DNA of 37,643 nucleotides from Streptomyces sporangiiformans. GTDB lineage: Bacteria > Actinomycetota > Actinomycetes > Streptomycetales > Streptomycetaceae. Made by a program: the position numbers and the translations under genes. Where the stretch lies: the NCBI RefSeq assembly GCF_005768555.2, contig NZ_VCHX02000021.1, positions 1 through 37,643 of the forward strand. Direction: 5' to 3'. Shown here piece by piece: positions 19,902 to 27,417 of this stretch (position 1 is the stretch's first letter; every line of letters starts with the position of its first letter). The notes below the pieces were generated by a model. That model ran no database searches. It saw nothing but the letters and a program-made list of their open reading frames with translations, and had not been told where the DNA came from.

Positions 19902-20786
19902 ATGAAAGCAGGAACGAGAAAGAGAATCGCGGCGGCGGCAGCGGTCATGGTCACGTCGACAGCGCTCATGCTGAGCGCGCCGGGCAGCGGCTCGGCCGCT
20001 CCCGCCGCCACTCCCAGCCTGCGCGCGTTCGGGATCACAGGTGACGGCACCCAGATGGCCACGTTCACCACCGACCGGCCGAACGTGCTCGACTGGGTCA
20101 GGGACGTCATCGGGCTCAGTGGCGACACGGCTCTGATCGGCATCGACTTCCGGGTGCAGAACGGCCTGATGTACGGCGTCGGCAACAAGGGCGGCATCTA
20201 CACGATCAAGACCCCGCCGGCCACCGCGGACGTCGTGATCACCAAGGTGTCCCAGCTCCAGTACACGCTGCACGGCACGAACTTCGGCGTCGACTTCAAC
20301 CCGGCCGCCGACCGGCTGCGCGTGATCAGCGACAACGGCCAGAACCTGCGGCACAACCTCAACGACCACACGACCATCCAGGACCTGAACCTCACCACCC
20401 CGCCGATCGAGGGCACGACCAAGGGCGTCTCCGCCGCCGCCTACACGAACAACGACCTCAACGGGGCCACCGGGACCACGCTGTTCGACATCAACACGAC
20501 CAGCGACCAGGTCGTCATCCAGTCCCCGGCCAACAACGGCACGCTGGCACCGACCGGCAGCCTCGGCATCGACGCGCAGATCAACACCGGCATGGACATC
20601 TTCAGCACCCTGTCGGGCGGCAAGACGGTCAGCAACGCCGCCTTCGCCGCTCTCACCGCCTCCGGCGCCGACAGGCCCTCCCTCTACAGCATCAACCTCT
20701 TCACCGGCGAGGCCACGCTCGTGTCCGACAGGCCCAAGTTCCCCCTGAACATCACGGACCTGGCCATCTCCCTCACCGGGAGCTGA
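19902..20786 (+). CDS. Secreted DUF4394-domain protein
   Basis: 294 residues from ATG 19902; GGGAGGG lies about 8 bases upstream. A Sec signal (1-33, GSAA/PAA) is followed by one DUF4394 domain (PF14339), a propeller-like fold: LIGIDFRVQNGLMYGVGNKG, YTLHGTNFGVDFNPAADRLR, VISDNGQNLRHNL, STLSGGKTVSNAAFAAL and LYSINLFTGEATLV. The function of the family is unknown. It is monocistronic, with a strong terminator behind it, and faces a PucR-type regulator. Confidence 0.9.
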   Translation: MKAGTRKRIAAAAAVMVTSTALMLSAPGSGSAAPAATPSLRAFGITGDGTQMATFTTDRPNVLDWVRDVIGLSGDTALIGIDFRVQNGLMYGVGNKGGIYTIKTPPATADVVITKVSQLQYTLHGTNFGVDFNPAADRLRVISDNGQNLRHNLNDHTTIQDLNLTTPPIEGTTKGVSAAAYTNNDLNGATGTTLFDINTTSDQVVIQSPANNGTLAPTGSLGIDAQINTGMDIFSTLSGGKTVSNAAFAALTASGADRPSLYSINLFTGEATLVSDRPKFPLNITDLAISLTGS

Positions 20787-20807
20787 GCCCCTCCCGCAGG
20801 TCACTTA

Positions 20808-20843
20808 CTCGCCGCGGCCCGGCTGCTCCCGGGCCGCGGCGAG
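20808..20843. terminator. Terminator of the DUF4394 gene
   Basis: A perfect 15-bp stem starting CTCGCCGCGG with a 6-nt loop, 22 bp after the stop codon. Confidence 0.85.
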
Positions 20844-21010
20844 CCTGAGACGTGGTCCTTCGGGCACACCCTGTCGCGGCCAGTACGTGAAAGGCCACTC
20901 CTCGCCGTCAAACGTCGGGGTGCAGCACTCGACATGGCCTTCCAGCGACCACTGCGGGGACTACGGTTCAACCGTCACTTCCTGTCGACTCACCCTTACG
21001 CATAGATGCA

Positions 21011-21037
21011 GATATAATCAGTGGCACTCTTGATATC
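21011..21037 (+). promoter_or_regulatory. vapBC promoter with candidate operator
   Basis: TATAAT at 21013-21018 is a consensus -10 box; no clear -35 box is found at 16-18 bp. GATAT (21011) and ATATC (21033) form an inverted repeat that spans it, as expected for autoregulation by a VapBC complex. Confidence 0.5.
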
Positions 21038-21053
21038 CATGGAGGTGTAACCA

Positions 21054-21269
21054 ATGAGCCGAACCGTGATCGACCTCGACGATCAGCTGGTCGCGGACGT
21101 GGCCAAGGCCCTCGGTACCAGCACCAAGAAGGAAACGGTGAACACCGCGCTGCGCGAGGTGCTGGAGAACCGGCGGCGAGCCCTCGCGCTCACCCGCCTG
21201 CGGGCGTCGGCAGAAGAGGGCGCCTTCGACCTCGATCTCTTCGAGGACAAGGGGAACTACCGCCGGTGA
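21054..21269 (+). CDS. VapB-type antitoxin
   Basis: 71 residues from ATG 21054, preceded by GGAGGTG. The N-terminal SRTVIDLDDQLVADVAKALG with TSTKKETVNTALREVLEN is the ribbon-helix-helix DNA-binding fold of VapB antitoxins of Actinobacteria; the C-terminal part (AFDLDLFEDKGNYRR) is the segment that would wrap the toxin. It ends in GTGA overlap with the toxin gene, so the pair is translationally coupled and should repress its own promoter. Confidence 0.9.
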   Translation: MSRTVIDLDDQLVADVAKALGTSTKKETVNTALREVLENRRRALALTRLRASAEEGAFDLDLFEDKGNYRR

Positions 21270-21688
21270 ACGCCGCGCAATACCTGATCGACACCAGTGC
21301 GCTCGCTCGCCTACTGCGCGGCGACGCCGAGCAGTACGGATGGGACCAGGCAGCAGCAGCCGGACTCATCGCCACCTGCCCCATCACCGAGCTGGAGTTC
21401 TTCTACAGCGCGCGCTCGGCCGCCGACCGCGTACAAGGCATGGAAGACATGCGGCTACTCTTCGGCTGGGTGCCGGTTGACGACCGTGCTTACGACCGTG
21501 CCTGGCGGGTCCAGGAGGTCCTCACCCAGCGCGGACAGCACCGCAGCGCCGGGGCCGTCGACCTCGTAGTGGCAGCCACGGCCGAGTTGCAGGGACTGAC
21601 GCTGCTGCATCGCGACCGGGATTTCGAGTGCATCGCCGCAGTCACCGGCCAGGCGCTCCAGTGGTACGGCCCCGAAGCCGGCAAATGA
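21266..21688 (+). CDS. VapC-type PIN-domain toxin
   Basis: 140 residues from GTG 21266, which overlaps the antitoxin stop. PIN-domain acidic residues are in place: LIDTSALARLL (Asp9), PITELEFFYS (Glu43), HRSAGAVDLVVAATA (Asp98) and LLHRDRDFECIA (Asp116 and Asp118). VapC toxins are Mg2+-dependent ribonucleases that cut tRNA or rRNA; the RNA target cannot be inferred. The pair ends 180 bp before the arm boxes of core 4, so it sits at the border of one of the tRNA-flanked segments, where an addiction module would stabilise an integrated element. Confidence 0.92.
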   Translation: MNAAQYLIDTSALARLLRGDAEQYGWDQAAAAGLIATCPITELEFFYSARSAADRVQGMEDMRLLFGWVPVDDRAYDRAWRVQEVLTQRGQHRSAGAVDLVVAATAELQGLTLLHRDRDFECIAAVTGQALQWYGPEAGK

Positions 21689-21867
21689 ACCAACGGCGAG
21701 CGTCGGCCGTTTCCGAGGAAGCCGCAACCGTCTGCCTTGCAACGTAGAACGGGCATCACCCAGCTCTGTGCACGTGCGCAGGCGTTACCCAAGTGGACGT
21801 CCCACCGAGTTCCGCCCAACACAGTGCCCCTCTGTGCACGCGCTCTGCCTAGCGGTCTTCGCGCCCC

Positions 21868-21884
21868 GTGCCCATAGCGTGCCC
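21868..21884 (+). repeat. Paired GTGCCC boxes left of core 4
   Basis: GTGCCC at 21868 and 21879, with the same spacer ATAGC as at core 3, 106 bp before core 4, followed by AACCACGGTCAACAGCGGTG at 21897. Confidence 0.55.
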
Positions 21885-21990
21885 GTAAGAGTGGACAACC
21901 ACGGTCAACAGCGGTGTGATCAGGCCCGCAACGGTGCCAGCACGACGAATCAGCGCAGGTCAGCGACCATCTGGCCATGCAAGCGCCGTC

Positions 21991-22036
21991 GCTCCCCAAG
22001 CTGAGAGCGCGAGTTCGATTCTCGTCACCCGCTCCA
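21991..22036 (+). repeat. att core 4: 3' half of tRNA-Gly(CCC)
   Basis: A 46-bp copy differing from cores 2 and 3 by one base in the anticodon loop (TCCCCAA in place of TTCCCAA). T-arm, acceptor strand and CCA are conserved. Confidence 0.88.
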
Positions 22037-22041
22037 GAGTG

Positions 22042-22068
22042 AAACCCCAGGTCAGTGGCCTGGGGTTT
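22042..22068. terminator. Terminator hairpin behind core 4
   Basis: Stem AAACCCCAGG/CCTGGGGTTT with loop TCAGTGG and tail TGTTTGTTGTC. It differs from the hairpin behind core 2 by one loop base. Confidence 0.82.
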
Positions 22069-22223
22069 GTTTGTTGTCTTCGCATACGCAAAAGCCCAGT
22101 TCGCAGGGCCGCGATGCCGCTCTCGCCATTCGATGAAGTGATCAGTCAGGCGCTCTACGACGCCGGCCCGGCCAGCAGGACAGCGGAACGGAGCGCCGAG
22201 TGCCCATTCAGGCTGCCCGAGCT

Positions 22224-22509
22224 TGACCGCAGCGAGTTGCGCACGGCACCGCCCGCCGCTACCGGGTCTTCGCCGGCGCGGTCCTGGCCTACTCGAGCAT
22301 GGACGCCGCCCTGCACGCCCTGCACGCCCGCACCCGCGACGCCGACCTGCTCGCTTGGCATGTCGACCACCGCAAGCTGCCCGCGGCAGGCATACCCGAA
22401 CCTCGCGGCCACCGTCGACCACATCCCGCCACTGGACTCGCCCGACAGCTTCGCACTGCTGGTGGACCTGCTGATCGCAGCGATCAAGGCCCGGATCGAG
22501 GCCCACTGA
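22224..22509 (+). pseudogene. TetR-family regulator, C-terminal remnant, frameshifted
   Basis: The frame at 22242 gives HGTARRYRVFAGAVLAYSSM and ADLLAWHVDHRKLPAAG; after a shift near 22385 the next frame gives YPNLAATVDHIPPLDSPDSF and ALLVDLLIAAIKARIEAH to the stop at 22507-22509. Together they resemble the ligand-binding C-terminal domain of TetR regulators. The helix-turn-helix is missing. It lies directly upstream of the ADH operator and may be the relic of a former local regulator. Confidence 0.65.
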
Positions 22510-22573
22510 CCTGATCTCCGCCGTCCGGCCCGGTGCGACGTGAGTCACCCGATCTTGTCTAACGACTAGATTT

Positions 22574-22601
22574 GATGACATTGTCGAGTGACAATGTCAT
22601 C
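22574..22601. promoter_or_regulatory. Operator palindrome upstream of the ADH gene
   Basis: Perfect 12-bp arms (GATGACATTGTC and GACAATGTCATC) flank GAGT, 31 bp before the ADH start. The central 22 bp recur exactly upstream of the P450 gene at 23909-23930. It is a strong candidate for a TetR-type operator. Confidence 0.75.
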
Positions 22602-22632
22602 CGTTCGAGGCATCGGAAGAAGAGGTCACGTC

Positions 22633-23694
22633 ATGAAGACCATGCTTGCCGGGCGGCTCCGCCTGGACACCCACACGTTCGCCGTCGAAGAGGTCCCCGT
22701 ACCCACCCCCGGCCCGGGCGAGGTGCTGGTCGAGGTGCGGGCCGCGGGGGTGTGCCTGTCCGACGTCCACCTGATCGACGGCAGCATCAGCCCGGCGTTC
22801 CCTGTCGACTCCGTCGCGAAAGCGCGCACCGTCACCCTCGGTCATGAGGTTGCCGGCGTCATCCATGCCGTAGGCCCGGGGGTGGCCGGGGAATGGGCGC
22901 CGGGCACCCGGGTGGTGCTGCAGGCCGGGCAGGCGTGCGGCGGGTGCGGCGGCTGTCTGCGCCGCTCCTCGTGCCGGCAGCCGCTCACGCGCGGCGTGGA
23001 CTATGACGGCGGCTGGGCCCAGTACGCCGTGGCACGCGAGGACACCCTGATCGCCATCCCGGACGGCCTCCCCTTCGACGAGGCCGCCATCATCCCCGAC
23101 GCCGTCTCCACTCCGTACGCCGCCATCGTCGAAACGGGTGCGGTGCGTCCGGCGCAGGCGGTCGGGATCTGGGGTGCGGGCGGTCTCGGTGCGCATGGCA
23201 TCCGGCTTGCCCGTATGGTCGGCGCGGCCCCGGTCATCGCCGTCGATCCCCTGCCCACCGCTCGGGAGCGGGCCCTCGCCTTCGGTGCCGATCTCGCGCT
23301 CGACCCGGCGGCGGACGGCTTCGCCGAGGCGCTGGCGGAGGCCACGGCGGGGCGGGGCATCGACGTCGCGTTCGACTTCGCCGGCGTACCCGCCGCTCGC
23401 GCTCAGGCAGCCGCCGCGCTGGGGGCCGGCGGAATCCTGGTTCTCGCAGGGCTCACTCCGGAGTCGATCGTCGTGAGCGACAGCACCGGGTTCAGCTTCC
23501 GGGGCAACCAGATCCGCGGCCACTACGGCTCCGGGTTCGAGCACGTGGAACAGCTCATCGGCCTGACCTCCGCCGGACGGATCGATCTGGCCCCTTCCAT
23601 CACTGCTCACATCCCGCTGGCCGAGGCCGCTGACGCCGTCACCCGGCTGGAAAAGAAGATCGGCGACCCGATCCGGTTTGTTCTCACCCCCTGA
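22633..23694 (+). CDS. Zinc-dependent alcohol dehydrogenase (MDR family)
   Basis: 353 residues from ATG 22633, with AGAGG seven bases upstream. Medium-chain dehydrogenase features: GVCLSDVHL (catalytic zinc Cys), LGHEVAGVI, the structural zinc loop QACGGCGGCLRRSSC with four Cys, and the Rossmann motif GAGGLGAHGIRLA followed by the acidic end AVDPL, favouring NAD+. It should oxidise an alcohol to a ketone or aldehyde in the cytoplasm. It shares an operator with the CYP102 gene downstream, so a natural reading is that it handles the P450's hydroxylated product; the substrate itself is not evident. Confidence 0.92.
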   Translation: MKTMLAGRLRLDTHTFAVEEVPVPTPGPGEVLVEVRAAGVCLSDVHLIDGSISPAFPVDSVAKARTVTLGHEVAGVIHAVGPGVAGEWAPGTRVVLQAGQACGGCGGCLRRSSCRQPLTRGVDYDGGWAQYAVAREDTLIAIPDGLPFDEAAIIPDAVSTPYAAIVETGAVRPAQAVGIWGAGGLGAHGIRLARMVGAAPVIAVDPLPTARERALAFGADLALDPAADGFAEALAEATAGRGIDVAFDFAGVPAARAQAAAALGAGGILVLAGLTPESIVVSDSTGFSFRGNQIRGHYGSGFEHVEQLIGLTSAGRIDLAPSITAHIPLAEAADAVTRLEKKIGDPIRFVLTP

Positions 23695-23753
23695 AGCCTG
23701 CTGACCCCGGCCCAGGGCCAAGGCTCGATCGAAGGGGTCTGAGAAAGGCCTGA

Positions 23754-23792
23754 GAAGCCCCTCCGGCGACGGTGAGTCGCGGGAGGGGCTTC
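23754..23792. terminator. Terminator of the ADH gene
   Basis: Perfect 11-bp arms GAAGCCCCTCC and GGAGGGGCTTC with a 17-nt loop, 60 bp after the ADH stop. It implies that the P450 gene has its own promoter. Confidence 0.65.
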
Positions 23793-23907
23793 GTGCCTTG
23801 TGCCGGGCCGGTGGGTGGAGAGGTGTTCCCCCGGGCCTTGGTCCGGCCGGACGCTTCAAGGCCCTCGATGGTTCCGTCACTCGACCGTGTCGGACAACAC
23901 AATCGAT

Positions 23908-23931
23908 CGACATTGTCGAGTGACAATGTCG
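23908..23931. promoter_or_regulatory. Operator palindrome upstream of the P450 gene
   Basis: Arms CGACATTGTC and GACAATGTCG around GAGT. The inner 22 bp are identical to the ADH operator. It overlaps the -35 box and spacer of the promoter below, so a bound repressor would block RNA polymerase. Confidence 0.75.
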
Positions 23932-23941
23932 CTTGTATCGT
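23913..23941 (+). promoter_or_regulatory. Promoter of the P450 gene
   Basis: TTGTCG (23913-23918) and TATCGT (23936-23941) with a 17-bp spacer fit the vegetative sigma consensus of Streptomyces. The start codon is 40 bp downstream. Confidence 0.5.
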
Positions 23942-23981
23942 TCTGGCCAGCGACAGCCTGTGCGGAACGAAAGGCAAGCTC

Positions 23982-26900
23982 ATGACTCACGAGACCCTGC
24001 GCGGAACCGAACCGATTCCCCAGCGCCCCGCCCTGCCCCTGGTCGGCCACGCGTTCGACATCCCCAGCGGCGCCGACGGCCTGCTCTATGTGATGAAGGA
24101 GGCCAAGGAGCTGGGGCCGCTGTTCAAGCTCCGCGTCTTCGGCAACGAGATCAACTTCGCCTCCGGCCTCGACCTCGTCACCGAGCTCGTGGACGAGAGC
24201 CGCTTCCGCAAGAACGTGCACCCCGACCTCGTGATCCTCCGGGGGATCGGTGGCGACGGGCTCTTCACCGCCTTCAACGACGAGCCCAACTGGCGCAAGG
24301 CGCACGACGTCCTGATGCCGGCGTTCTCCCTCGGCGCGATGCGCGGTTACCACGCGACGATGCTCAAGGTCGCCCGGGACCTGATCGGGAAGTGGGACGG
24401 GGCGGCGGGTACGGAGCCCGTGAACGTCGCCGACGACATGACACGGCTGACCCTCGACACGATCGGTCTGTGCGGTTTCGGCTACGACTTCGAGTCGTTC
24501 AGCCGGGAGGAACCGCACCCCTTCGTCTCCGCCTTGTCACGGGCGCTCGGCTTCGCCCAGGACAAGGGGGAGTCCATCCCCGGCGCAGAGCTGTTCAAGT
24601 GGAAGCAGGCGGAGCAGTTCCGCGAGGACGTGGCCCTGATGGAGGGCCTGGTCGACGATGTGATCCAGCAGCGCCGGGCATCCGGCGACCAGAGCACCGA
24701 CGACCTGCTCGGGCGCATGCTGCACACCCGCGACGCGGTGACGGGCGAGCCCCTGGACGACGTCAACATCCGCTACCAGGCGATCACGTTCCTCATCGCC
24801 GGCCACGAGACCACCAGTGGCGCCCTGTCCTTCGCCCTCTACTACCTGACCAAGCACCCCGAGGTCCTGGCCCGCGCCCAGGCCGAGGTCGACGCACTGT
24901 GGGGCGACTCGGACGCCCCCGAGCCCGACTACGGGGACATTGGCAAGCTGACGTACATCCGCCAGGTGCTCAACGAGGGCCTGCGGCTGTGGCCGACGGC
25001 GCCCGCCTTCGCGGTGGAGCCGCTTGAGGACACGGTCATCGGCGGCAAGTACGCCGTGCGCAAGGGCGAGTCGATCCAGATCCTCATCCCGCAGCTGCAC
25101 CGCGACCCCGCCTGGGGCGAGAACGTCGAGCTGTTCGACCCCGACCGGTTCCTGCCCGAGCGGGAGGCGGAGCGCCCGGTCCATCTGTTCAAGCCGTTCG
25201 GCAACGGTGAACGGGCCTGCATCGGACGCCAGTTCGCGCTGCACGAGGCGACGCTGGTCCTCGCGCTGGTCATCCACCGCTACCGCCTGATCGACCACAC
25301 CAACTACCAGCTGAAGATCAAGCAGTCCCTCACCCTCAAGCCCGACGAGTTCACCCTGAACCTCGCCCGGCGCACCAGCGGCGAGCGGCGCCTGCCGACC
25401 GTCACCGCGAGCAACTCCCCCGCCGCCGAGGACCGGCCCGCCGCCCGGCGCGCCACGGGAACCGCGCTGACCCTGCTGCACGGCTCCAACCTGGGCACCT
25501 GCGCGGGCATCGCACGCGATCTGGCCGTGGACGGCGATGAACGCGGGTTCGCCCCGTCCGTCGCGCCCCTCAACGACGCCGTGGGCACGCTCTCGGCCGG
25601 CGGCGGACCGGTCGTGATCGTCGCCGCCTCCTACAACGGCAGGCCCACCGACGACGCCGCGGAGTTCGTCGCCTGGCTGGAGGGACTCGAGCCCGGCTCG
25701 CTCGACGGCCTCCAGTACGCCGTACTCGGCGTCGGCGACCGCAACTGGGCCGCCACCTACCAGCGCGTCCCGACCCTCATCGACGAGCGGCTGACCGCGG
25801 CCGGCGCCACCTCACTGCTGGAGCGCGGCGCCGCGGACGCCTCCGGCGACTTCGCCGGCGCGGTGGACCGGTGGACCGGCGACCTGTGGACCGCGCTGCT
25901 GGAGCGGTACGGGGCCACCGGGGAGGCCACCGGCGCAGAGCCGGACGCCGGCCAGGAGACGGGACTGTACGCGTTGGAGGACGCGACCGACTCGGTCATC
26001 GGCGGGCTCGCGGCACGACATGGCGTCCAGCCGATGGAGGTGCTCGACTCGTACGAACTGGTCGACATGAGCCACGAACTGGGCCGCTCCAAGCGCTTCC
26101 TGCGGCTGCGGCTGCCGGAGGGCGTCACCTACCGCACCGGTGACCACATCGCCGTTCTGCCGAGCAACCCCGGCAATCTCGTCCAACGGGTCGCCGAACG
26201 CTTCGGCCTCGACCTGGACCGCACCGTCCGGCTCCGTGCCCGCCGCCGCAGCCGGGGCGCCCTGCCCGTGGACCGCCCGCTGACCCTGCGGCGCCTGCTC
26301 ACCGACTTCGTCGAACTGCAGGACCCCGCCACCCAGGAGCAGGTCGCCGTGCTCGCCGAGCACACCGCCTGCCCGCCCGAGAAGCGCCCCCTGGCCGAAC
26401 TCGCGGCGGCGGACCCGGAGACCTTCCGCGAGCAGGTGACCGTCGCCGGACGCAGCGTCCTGGACCTGCTGGAGCGCTACCGGGCCTGCGAGCTGCCGTT
26501 CGAGGTCTTCCTGGAGCTGCTGCCCGTGCTGCGCCCGCGCCACTACTCGATCTCCTCGTCCGCCGAGGCGGCACCCGGCGAGGTCGATCTGATGGTGTCG
26601 CTGCTCGCCGCGCCCCACCGCTCCGGCGAGGGCACGTTCCGCGGCATCGGCTCGCACTACCTGCAGACCGTGACGGCCGGTGACACCGTCCAGGCCCGGG
26701 TGCTGCCCTGCAGCGAGGCCTTCCGCCTGCCCGAGGACGACTCCGTGCCGGTGATTCTGGTCAGCGCGGGCACCGGCCTGGCTCCCTTCCGCGGGGCCGT
26801 CCTCGACCGCCACCACACCGAGTCGACCGGCACCCTGCTGTGCTACTTCGGCTGCGACCACCCCGACGTCGACTACCTGCACCGCGAGGAGTTCGAGGCG

Positions 26901-27194
26901 GCCGAGGCCGCCGGAGCCGTCAGCATGCGGCCCACCTTCTCCTGCGCTCCCGAGGACGGTGCCCGCTTCGTGCAGGACCGCATCGCGAAGGAGAGCGACG
27001 AGGTCTGGGCGGCGCTGGAGGCCGGCGGACGTGTCTACGTCTGCGGCGACGGCCGCCGCATGGCCCCCGCGGTGCGGGAGGCGGTCATGGCGATCTACCG
27101 CACGCACACCGGCGCCGGTGACGACGAGGCCGGCGCCTGGCTGAGCGCCCTGATCGAGTCCGGCACTTACGTCGAGGACGTCTGGGCCGGCTGA
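23982..27194 (+). CDS. CYP102-family self-sufficient cytochrome P450/NADPH reductase
   Basis: 1,070 residues from ATG 23982, close to the 1,049 of P450 BM3 and collinear with it. Heme domain: I-helix AGHETTSG (273-280), ExxR at Glu332-Arg335, and FGNGERACIG with heme ligand Cys413. FMN domain begins LLHGSNLGT (498-506); VAASYNGRPTDDA and GVGDRNWAATYQ bind FMN. FAD domain: RPRHYSISSSA (851-861); NADPH site VSAGTGLAPFRG, YVCGDG, and the terminal VEDVWAG with the Trp that stacks on FAD. Family members hydroxylate long-chain fatty acids near the omega end in the cytoplasm. BM3's substrate-carboxylate residues Arg47 and Tyr51 align with Asn55 and Phe59 here, whereas Phe87 is kept as Phe95. Operator and promoter overlap just upstream. 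Confidence 0.97.
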   Translation: MTHETLRGTEPIPQRPALPLVGHAFDIPSGADGLLYVMKEAKELGPLFKLRVFGNEINFASGLDLVTELVDESRFRKNVHPDLVILRGIGGDGLFTAFNDEPNWRKAHDVLMPAFSLGAMRGYHATMLKVARDLIGKWDGAAGTEPVNVADDMTRLTLDTIGLCGFGYDFESFSREEPHPFVSALSRALGFAQDKGESIPGAELFKWKQAEQFREDVALMEGLVDDVIQQRRASGDQSTDDLLGRMLHTRDAVTGEPLDDVNIRYQAITFLIAGHETTSGALSFALYYLTKHPEVLARAQAEVDALWGDSDAPEPDYGDIGKLTYIRQVLNEGLRLWPTAPAFAVEPLEDTVIGGKYAVRKGESIQILIPQLHRDPAWGENVELFDPDRFLPEREAERPVHLFKPFGNGERACIGRQFALHEATLVLALVIHRYRLIDHTNYQLKIKQSLTLKPDEFTLNLARRTSGERRLPTVTASNSPAAEDRPAARRATGTALTLLHGSNLGTCAGIARDLAVDGDERGFAPSVAPLNDAVGTLSAGGGPVVIVAASYNGRPTDDAAEFVAWLEGLEPGSLDGLQYAVLGVGDRNWAATYQRVPTLIDERLTAAGATSLLERGAADASGDFAGAVDRWTGDLWTALLERYGATGEATGAEPDAGQETGLYALEDATDSVIGGLAARHGVQPMEVLDSYELVDMSHELGRSKRFLRLRLPEGVTYRTGDHIAVLPSNPGNLVQRVAERFGLDLDRTVRLRARRRSRGALPVDRPLTLRRLLTDFVELQDPATQEQVAVLAEHTACPPEKRPLAELAAADPETFREQVTVAGRSVLDLLERYRACELPFEVFLELLPVLRPRHYSISSSAEAAPGEVDLMVSLLAAPHRSGEGTFRGIGSHYLQTVTAGDTVQARVLPCSEAFRLPEDDSVPVILVSAGTGLAPFRGAVLDRHHTESTGTLLCYFGCDHPDVDYLHREEFEAAEAAGAVSMRPTFSCAPEDGARFVQDRIAKESDEVWAALEAGGRVYVCGDGRRMAPAVREAVMAIYRTHTGAGDDEAGAWLSALIESGTYVEDVWAG

Positions 27195-27203
27195 CCACCC
27201 AGG

Positions 27204-27228
27204 GTGCGGTGGCCGGCGTCCACCGCAC
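27204..27228. terminator. First hairpin behind the P450 gene
   Basis: Arms GTGCGGTGG and CCACCGCAC (9 bp, perfect) with a 7-nt loop, 9 bp after the stop codon. Confidence 0.5.
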
Positions 27229-27259
27229 ACCCCGCCGAGCTCGCCGAGCTCGCCGACCG

Positions 27260-27300
27260 ACAGGGCCACGGACGCCCCCCCCTCACGTCCGTGGCCCTGT
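27260..27300. terminator. Strong terminator behind the P450 gene
   Basis: A perfect 15-bp stem starting ACAGGGCCACGGACG with an 11-nt C-rich loop. It separates the P450 transcript from the MFS gene. Confidence 0.8.
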
Positions 27301-27417
27301 CTCCTTCGAGACGTGTCCCGCCCCCTCCTGAACTCGTGAGGTTCTCATGCTTGTTGCACGCTCGGCGCCCCACCGAGGGCCGTTGACCGAACCCAACTCC
27401 CCGCAGAGGAGCGACCG

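Noticed and set aside
21764..21840. Direct repeat CTCTGTGCACG at 21764 and 21830
   Set aside because: Only two short copies 66 bp apart; possibly an excisionase site, but without support from the other cores.
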